From positions 186,001-250,000 of the forward strand of contig JAHCAL010000003.1 in the NCBI GenBank assembly GCA_019634925.1: DNA of 64,000 bases, in the 5' to 3' direction. The notes under the pieces are model-generated. The model was not told the origin of the DNA. It made no database searches and worked only from the letters and a program-made list of their open reading frames with translations. Shown here in pieces: positions 55,934 through 64,000 of the stretch. Positions within the stretch are counted from its first letter, which is position 1. Each line of letters starts with the position of its first letter. A program made the translations under genes and the position numbers. This stretch comes from Pseudomonadales bacterium. Its GTDB lineage: Bacteria; Pseudomonadota; Gammaproteobacteria; Pseudomonadales; Azotimanducaceae.

Positions 55934-58900
55934 CGGCGGGCTTCGTGCACCTGCGCGTGCACAGCGAGTACTCGATCTCGGACAGCATCATCAAGGTGAA
56001 GGCGCTCGCGGCGCGCGTCGCGGCGCTCGGCATGCCGGCGGTGGCGCTCACCGACCGCAGCAATCTCTTCGCGCTGGTCAAGTTCTACCAGGCCTGCCTC
56101 GACCAGGGCGTGAAGCCGCTGGTCGGCGCGGATCTGCGGGTGCAGTCGGCGGATGGGGACCCCGCGCGGGTGGGCGTGCTGGCGATGAATCAGGCGGGAT
56201 ACCGTAACCTGCTCGCGCTGGTGTCGGACGGCTACGTGGCGAGCCGCACCCGCGGCGTCGTCGCGCGTGAACAGCTGTTCGCGCGGGCGGAGGGACTGCT
56301 CGTGCTGTCGGGCGGGCGGGAAGGTGAACTCGGGCAGGCGCTGCTGAAGGGCGACGGTGCGCAGGCGCGCGCGGTCGCCGAGGACTGGTCGGCGGCGTTT
56401 CCCGGGCGGTTCTACATCGAACTCGTGCGGACCGGGCGGCCACAGGAAGAGGCCTATATTGCAGCCGCGGTGGAACTGGCAGGCGCGCTCGGCCTGCCGG
56501 TCGTGGCGACCAACGACGTCTGCTTCGTCGATGCCGAGGACTTCGAGGCGCACGAAACACGCGTCTGTGTCCATGACGGGCGGATGCTCGACGATCCGCG
56601 CCGCGAGCGGCGTTACAGCGGTGAACAGTACCTGAAGACGCCGGCGGAAATGGCGGAACTGTTCGGGGACCTGCCGGAGGCGCTCGCCAACACCGTGGAG
56701 ATTGCGCTGCGCTGCAGCGTCGAGGTCGCGCTCGGCCGTTACTATCTGCCGAACTACCCGGTTCCGGATGGCGCGACGCTCGAGGCATTCCTCGCGCGCG
56801 AAGCCAGCGCCGGGCTCGCTGCGCGCCTCGCGCGGCTCGCCGAACTCGGCGAGCTCGAACGGCCCGAATCCGACTATCGCGAGCGCCTGGACTACGAGCT
56901 CGGTGTCATCAACCAGATGGGTTTTCCCGGCTATTTCCTGATCGTGATGGAGTTCATCGCGTGGGCGAAAGCGCACGGCATTCCCGTTGGCCCGGGCCGC
57001 GGCTCCGGCAGCGGCTCGCTGGTCGCCTATGCGCTCGGAATCACCGACATGGACCCGATCCGCTACGACCTGCTCTTCGAGCGCTTCCTCAATCCGGAGC
57101 GTGTGTCGATGCCGGACTTCGACATCGACTTCTGCATGGAAGGCCGCGACCGCGTGATCGCACACGTTTCTGACACCTACGGCCACGATGCCGTGAGCCA
57201 GATCATCACCTTCGGCACCATGGCGGCGAAGGCGGTCGTGCGTGACGTCGCCCGCGTGCAGGGCAAGCCCTACGGTCTCGCAGACAAGCTCTCCAAGCTG
57301 ATTCCGTTCGAAGTGGGCATGACGCTCGCCAAGGCGGTGGAGCAGTCCAGGGAACTCGCCGACTTCATCGCGCAGAACGAGGAAGTGGGCGAGATCATGG
57401 AGATGGCCTACAAGCTCGAAGGCATCGTGCGCGGCGTCGGCCGGCACGCCGGGGGTGTGGTCATCGCGCCGTCGGCGCTGACCGACTTCGTGCCGCTGTA
57501 CGTCGACGAACAGTCGGCCGGGCTCGTCTCGCAGTTCGACAAGGACGACGTGGAGAGCGCTGGCCTCGTCAAGTTCGACTTCCTGGGTCTGAAGACGCTG
57601 ACCATCATCGACTGGGCGGTGGCGGCCATCAACGCCGCTGCGCGCCCCGACCGGACGCCGCTGCAGATCGACCGCATTCCGCTCGACGACCCGAAGACGT
57701 TCGAACTCCTGAAGAGCGCGGAGACGACCGGCGTCTTCCAGCTCGAATCGCGCGGCATGAAGGACCTGATCAGGCGCCTGGCACCCGACCGGTTCGACGA
57801 CATCGTGGCGCTGGTGGCGCTGTTCCGGCCGGGTCCGCTGCAGTCCGGGGCGGTCGACGACTACATCAACCGCAAGCACGGCCGCGAACCGGTCGTCTAT
57901 CCGCACCCCGACACCGCGTCGGTGCTCGCACCGACCTACGGGGTCATGCTCTACCAGGAACAGGTGATGAAGATCGCCCAGGTCCTGGCGGGATTCAGCC
58001 TGGGCCAGGCGGACCTGCTGCGCCGTGCGATGGGCAAGAAGAAGCCGGAGGAGATGGCGAAGGTACGCGCGCAATTCCTCGAGGGCGCGAGCAGACACGG
58101 CGTGGCCGCCAGCGTCGCCGGCGAGATCTTCGACCTCATGGAGAAGTTCGCCGGCTACGCGTTCAACAAGTCGCACAGCGCGACCTATGCGCTGATCTCG
58201 CTCCAGACCGCGTGGCTGAAAGCGCATTATCCGGCGGAGTTCATGGCCGCCACCCTGTCGGCGGACATGCAGAACATCGACAAGGTGGTGACCCTGGTCG
58301 ACGAGGTGCGGCGCATGGGGCTGACCCTGCTGCCGCCCAGCGTCAATCGCAGCCGGTTCCGGTTCACCGGCGCCGACGGCCAGGTGATCTACGGACTCGG
58401 CGCGGTGCGTGGCGTCGGCGAAGGTCCCGTGGCGGCGCTCGAAGACGCGCGTACCGAACAGGGGCCATTCCTCGATCTGGCGGATTTCTGTCGCCGCGTG
58501 GACGCGCGCAAGGCCAACCGCCGGGTACTCGAGGCGCTGATCCGCTCCGGCGCGATGGACGAGTTCGCGTTCCCCGACGAAGACCTGAACCAGGTCCGCG
58601 CGCGCCTGATGGCCGAACTGCCCGATGCGTTGCAGGGCGCCGAACAGGCGGCGCGCGATACCGCCGCGGGCATCGCGGATCTGTTCGGCGGCGTCGAGAC
58701 CGCGGTCGCCGATCGACCGCGGCGCCGCGACGTGGAGCCGCTCTCGACCCGTGAACGCCTCGAGGCCGAGAAGGAGTCGCTCGGCCTCTACCTGACCGGG
58801 CATCCCATCGAGGACTACCTCGGCGAACTCGGGCACATCTGTGCCACCAGCATCGCCGGCCTGCGACCGCGCCGCGGCAATCAGCTGGTGGCGGGCCTGG

Positions 58901-59421
58901 TCATGTCGACTCGCGTCATGCGCGCGCGGCGCGGCGGAGACCTGTGTTTTCTCAGCATCGACGACCGCAGCGGCCGGATCGAGGCCTCGCTGTTCAGCGA
59001 CGCCTACGAAGCGGCGCGCGCAAAGATCGCCAAGGACGCGATCCTGGTCTTCGAAGGTGAAGTGCAACAGGACGACTTCACCGGGGCGCAGAAGCTCAAG
59101 GTCGAGCGCGTCTACACGATGGAGGAAGCGCGCCGCCGGTTCGGCAACGGATTGCTGGTCGATCTGAGCGCCGTGCCCGAACCCCACGTGCTCGCCGATC
59201 TTCCCACCCGACTGCGCGCCTGCCTGGAGCCACATCGCGCGGCCAGCAGCGGCTGCAGCGTGGAACTCGTGTACCAGACGCCGGCCCGTGACGGCGTGCG
59301 CGCGCGCGGGCGCATCCGCCTCGGACCGGACTGGCAGGTCACGCCGAGCGACGAGCTGATCCTGCGGCTGCGCGAGGAGTTCGGCGCCGAGCGGGTCATG
59401 CTCAGCTACGCCACGGGTTGA
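55930..59421 (+). CDS. dnaE: DNA polymerase III alpha subunit
   Basis: Replicative polymerase catalytic subunit. The 1163-residue product (E. coli 1160) has the N-terminal PHP domain ([16 protein letters not shown]). The finger/palm block [23 protein letters not shown] and the catalytic aspartates D398 and D400 ([10 protein letters not shown]) follow, with [19 protein letters not shown], the helix-hairpin-helix region and the OB domain (residues about 985-1070, [27 protein letters not shown] in part). The start overlaps rnhB by 4 nt. accA normally follows dnaE but is absent; tilS comes 4 nt later. Confidence 0.97.
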   Translation: MTAGFVHLRVHSEYSISDSIIKVKALAARVAALGMPAVALTDRSNLFALVKFYQACLDQGVKPLVGADLRVQSADGDPARVGVLAMNQAGYRNLLALVSDGYVASRTRGVVAREQLFARAEGLLVLSGGREGELGQALLKGDGAQARAVAEDWSAAFPGRFYIELVRTGRPQEEAYIAAAVELAGALGLPVVATNDVCFVDAEDFEAHETRVCVHDGRMLDDPRRERRYSGEQYLKTPAEMAELFGDLPEALANTVEIALRCSVEVALGRYYLPNYPVPDGATLEAFLAREASAGLAARLARLAELGELERPESDYRERLDYELGVINQMGFPGYFLIVMEFIAWAKAHGIPVGPGRGSGSGSLVAYALGITDMDPIRYDLLFERFLNPERVSMPDFDIDFCMEGRDRVIAHVSDTYGHDAVSQIITFGTMAAKAVVRDVARVQGKPYGLADKLSKLIPFEVGMTLAKAVEQSRELADFIAQNEEVGEIMEMAYKLEGIVRGVGRHAGGVVIAPSALTDFVPLYVDEQSAGLVSQFDKDDVESAGLVKFDFLGLKTLTIIDWAVAAINAAARPDRTPLQIDRIPLDDPKTFELLKSAETTGVFQLESRGMKDLIRRLAPDRFDDIVALVALFRPGPLQSGAVDDYINRKHGREPVVYPHPDTASVLAPTYGVMLYQEQVMKIAQVLAGFSLGQADLLRRAMGKKKPEEMAKVRAQFLEGASRHGVAASVAGEIFDLMEKFAGYAFNKSHSATYALISLQTAWLKAHYPAEFMAATLSADMQNIDKVVTLVDEVRRMGLTLLPPSVNRSRFRFTGADGQVIYGLGAVRGVGEGPVAALEDARTEQGPFLDLADFCRRVDARKANRRVLEALIRSGAMDEFAFPDEDLNQVRARLMAELPDALQGAEQAARDTAAGIADLFGGVETAVADRPRRRDVEPLSTRERLEAEKESLGLYLTGHPIEDYLGELGHICATSIAGLRPRRGNQLVAGLVMSTRVMRARRGGDLCFLSIDDRSGRIEASLFSDAYEAARAKIAKDAILVFEGEVQQDDFTGAQKLKVERVYTMEEARRRFGNGLLVDLSAVPEPHVLADLPTRLRACLEPHRAASSGCSVELVYQTPARDGVRARGRIRLGPDWQVTPSDELILRLREEFGAERVMLSYATG

Positions 59422-59425
59422 CCGC

Positions 59426-60697
59426 GTGGTCCAGACCGCGTCCGCCGCGAGCATCCTGGGAGAACGCGTGCGGCGGGCGCTCGACGGCACGGACGGCCCG
59501 GTGTTCGTCGGCTTCAGCGGGGGGCTCGACTCCACGGTGCTGCTGCACGTGGCCGCGGTGGTCGTTCCGACGGCGCGGCTCGCGGCCCTTCACGTCGATC
59601 ACGGACTGCATCCCGATTCGGCGCATTGGCGAGCCCGGTGCGAGCAGGTGGCAGCCGGATTCGGCGTACGCTTTGTTGCGCGCACGGTCGCGGTCGCGGC
59701 GCGCGGCAGCATCGAAGCCGCTGCCCGTGCGGCGCGCTACCGGGTGTTCGGCGAACAGCTCGACCACCGGGACGCGCGGCTTTTGCTCGCCCATCATCGC
59801 GACGATCAGGCCGAAACGATCCTGCTGCGGCTGCTGCAGGGCCGCGGCGTGTACGGCATGCCAGCCACGCGCACGCTCGGCGCGGGACTGCTGGTCCGGC
59901 CGCTGCTCGATCTGCCGCGCTCGCTGCTGGCCGAATATGCCGTCGCGGAGCGCCTCGAATGGCTGGAAGATCCGGCGAACGCCGATCTCGCGCTCGACCG
60001 GAACTACGTGCGCCACGTGCTGCTGCCGGGGCTCGAGGCGCGTTTCCCGGCGGTCCGCGCCGGGCTCCTCCATGCGGCCACCGAACGCCACGCCGACGAG
60101 GCCCTGCTGCGCGCGGGTTCGGGTGGGGCGCTCGCCGCGACCGAACTGCCCCTGGCCGTGCTGCGGGCAGCACCGCCCGATGAGCGGCCGACGCGCCTGC
60201 GGCTGTGGCTGGGTGCGCAGGGCCGTGCGCTGCCGTCGCGCCGCGCGCTCGTGGCGTTCGTGCGGCAGCTCGAAGCGGGCCACGACCGCCATCCGCGCCT
60301 CGACCTGCCGCAGGGCAGGGTGGAGCGTTACCGCGAGCGATTGTGGCTGGTGGACCCGCCGCCGGCGCTCGTGCCGTCGTATTCCATCGCAGCGCCGGGG
60401 CGCCTCGCGCTGCCGCACGGTGTCCTGACCATCGTCCCTGTGCCGGACGGGTTCGAATGCCGGGGCGCGCTGTGCGTGCGGTTCCGCACGGGCGGCGAGC
60501 GTATCCTGACCGGCGGTGTGCACCGCGCGCTCAAGGACCTGCTGCAGGCGGCCGGCGTGCCGCCCTGGCTGCGCGCGAGCCGCCCGCTGGTGTTCGACGG
60601 GCAGGGACTCGCGGCAGTACCCGGGATCGCGGTGCGCGATGCCGATCCGGCGCGCCCGGGCGCGCGGTTCGCCGCGCACTGGCAACCGACCCGATGA
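59426..60697 (+). CDS. tilS: tRNA(Ile)-lysidine synthetase
   Basis: Converts cytidine-34 of the CAU-anticodon tRNA-Ile to lysidine so that it reads AUA. The 423-residue product has the PP-loop GFSGGLDSTVLLH near residue 29, HVDHGLHPDS, LLAHHRDDQAETILLRLLQG and LDRNYVRHVLLP. A C-terminal TilS domain follows (GGERILTGGVHRALKDLLQAAGVPPWLR, in part). The GTG at 59426 is 4 nt after dnaE and would suit coupling; no better start is visible nearby. In E. coli accA lies between dnaE and tilS. Confidence 0.93.
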   Translation: MVQTASAASILGERVRRALDGTDGPVFVGFSGGLDSTVLLHVAAVVVPTARLAALHVDHGLHPDSAHWRARCEQVAAGFGVRFVARTVAVAARGSIEAAARAARYRVFGEQLDHRDARLLLAHHRDDQAETILLRLLQGRGVYGMPATRTLGAGLLVRPLLDLPRSLLAEYAVAERLEWLEDPANADLALDRNYVRHVLLPGLEARFPAVRAGLLHAATERHADEALLRAGSGGALAATELPLAVLRAAPPDERPTRLRLWLGAQGRALPSRRALVAFVRQLEAGHDRHPRLDLPQGRVERYRERLWLVDPPPALVPSYSIAAPGRLALPHGVLTIVPVPDGFECRGALCVRFRTGGERILTGGVHRALKDLLQAAGVPPWLRASRPLVFDGQGLAAVPGIAVRDADPARPGARFAAHWQPTR

Positions 60698-60704
60698 CGG
60701 CGGC

Positions 60705-62516
<1,812 letters not shown>

Positions 62517-62527
62517 ACAGGTGATCC

Positions 62528-64000
<1,473 letters not shown>

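Noticed and set aside
55870..59535. 1221-codon open frame on the minus strand opposite dnaE
   Set aside because: It mirrors dnaE codon by codon, is rich in Arg/His/Asp/Gln and matches no family I know. Long antisense frames are expected in GC-rich coding DNA because stop codons are rare in the complementary frame.

Overview
This is a GC-rich, densely packed stretch of a gammaproteobacterial chromosome, mostly housekeeping genes. The class assignment rests on several clusters: nadB divergent from rpoE-rseA-rseB-rseC-mucD, then lepA-lepB-(DUF4845)-rnc-era-recO; map-glnD-dapC divergent from rpsB-tsf-pyrH-frr-uppS-cdsA-rseP-bamA-skp-lpxD-fabZ-lpxA-lpxB-rnhB-dnaE; pyrG-kdsA-eno; and ygfZ divergent from sdhE-cptA. 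Lipid A, Kdo and BamA genes show a Gram-negative outer membrane. I could not place the organism below class level. I found no rRNA, tRNA, CRISPR array, phage or intact insertion sequence.

Layout. 1-5257: the 3' end of hom, then recJ, prfB (with the classic programmed +1 frameshift), lysS and ung. 5347-8203: a three-gene valine-catabolism-like operon (enoyl-CoA hydratase, 3-hydroxyisobutyryl-CoA hydrolase, 3-hydroxyisobutyrate dehydrogenase). 8259-11473: ygfZ, sdhE, a CptA-like protein and nadB. 11580-15790: the sigma-E operon with its anti-sigma and periplasmic quality-control genes. 15897-25189: a long, tightly overlapping plus-strand run, lepA to relA and adk. 25358-25891: a free-standing lysine/alanine-rich histone H1-like gene with its own candidate promoter and terminator. 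26040-28817: moeA (minus) and tsaB-rsmJ (plus). 28774-42144: a minus-strand block read map-glnD-dapC-dapD-dapE-gspN-gspC-gspD-plsB. 42434-62516 and beyond: the plus-strand rpsB-to-dnaE supercluster, then tilS, pyrG, kdsA and the first 207 codons of eno.

How the genes connect. The envelope-stress circuit is almost complete within the window: RpoE, RseA, RseB, RseC, a MucD/DegP-type protease, the site-2 protease RseP, and the outer-membrane assembly proteins BamA and Skp. Lipid A synthesis (lpxD, fabZ, lpxA, lpxB), Kdo synthesis (kdsA), phospholipid synthesis (plsB, cdsA) and undecaprenyl-PP synthesis (uppS) supply the same envelope. Diaminopimelate genes (dapC, dapD, dapE) feed lysine and peptidoglycan.

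No clearly new biological system was found. The most unusual items are: a 182-bp long inverted repeat between dapC and dapD whose terminal TAG is the dapC stop codon; three independent 13-bp tandem repeats at gene junctions; the stand-alone 177-residue histone-H1-like repeat protein; a CTP synthase whose glutaminase elbow reads GICYGLH instead of GICLGMQ; a moeA with no ordinary start codon at the expected place; dxr and accA missing from their usual slots; and an isolated gspN-gspC-gspD set between dapE and plsB.
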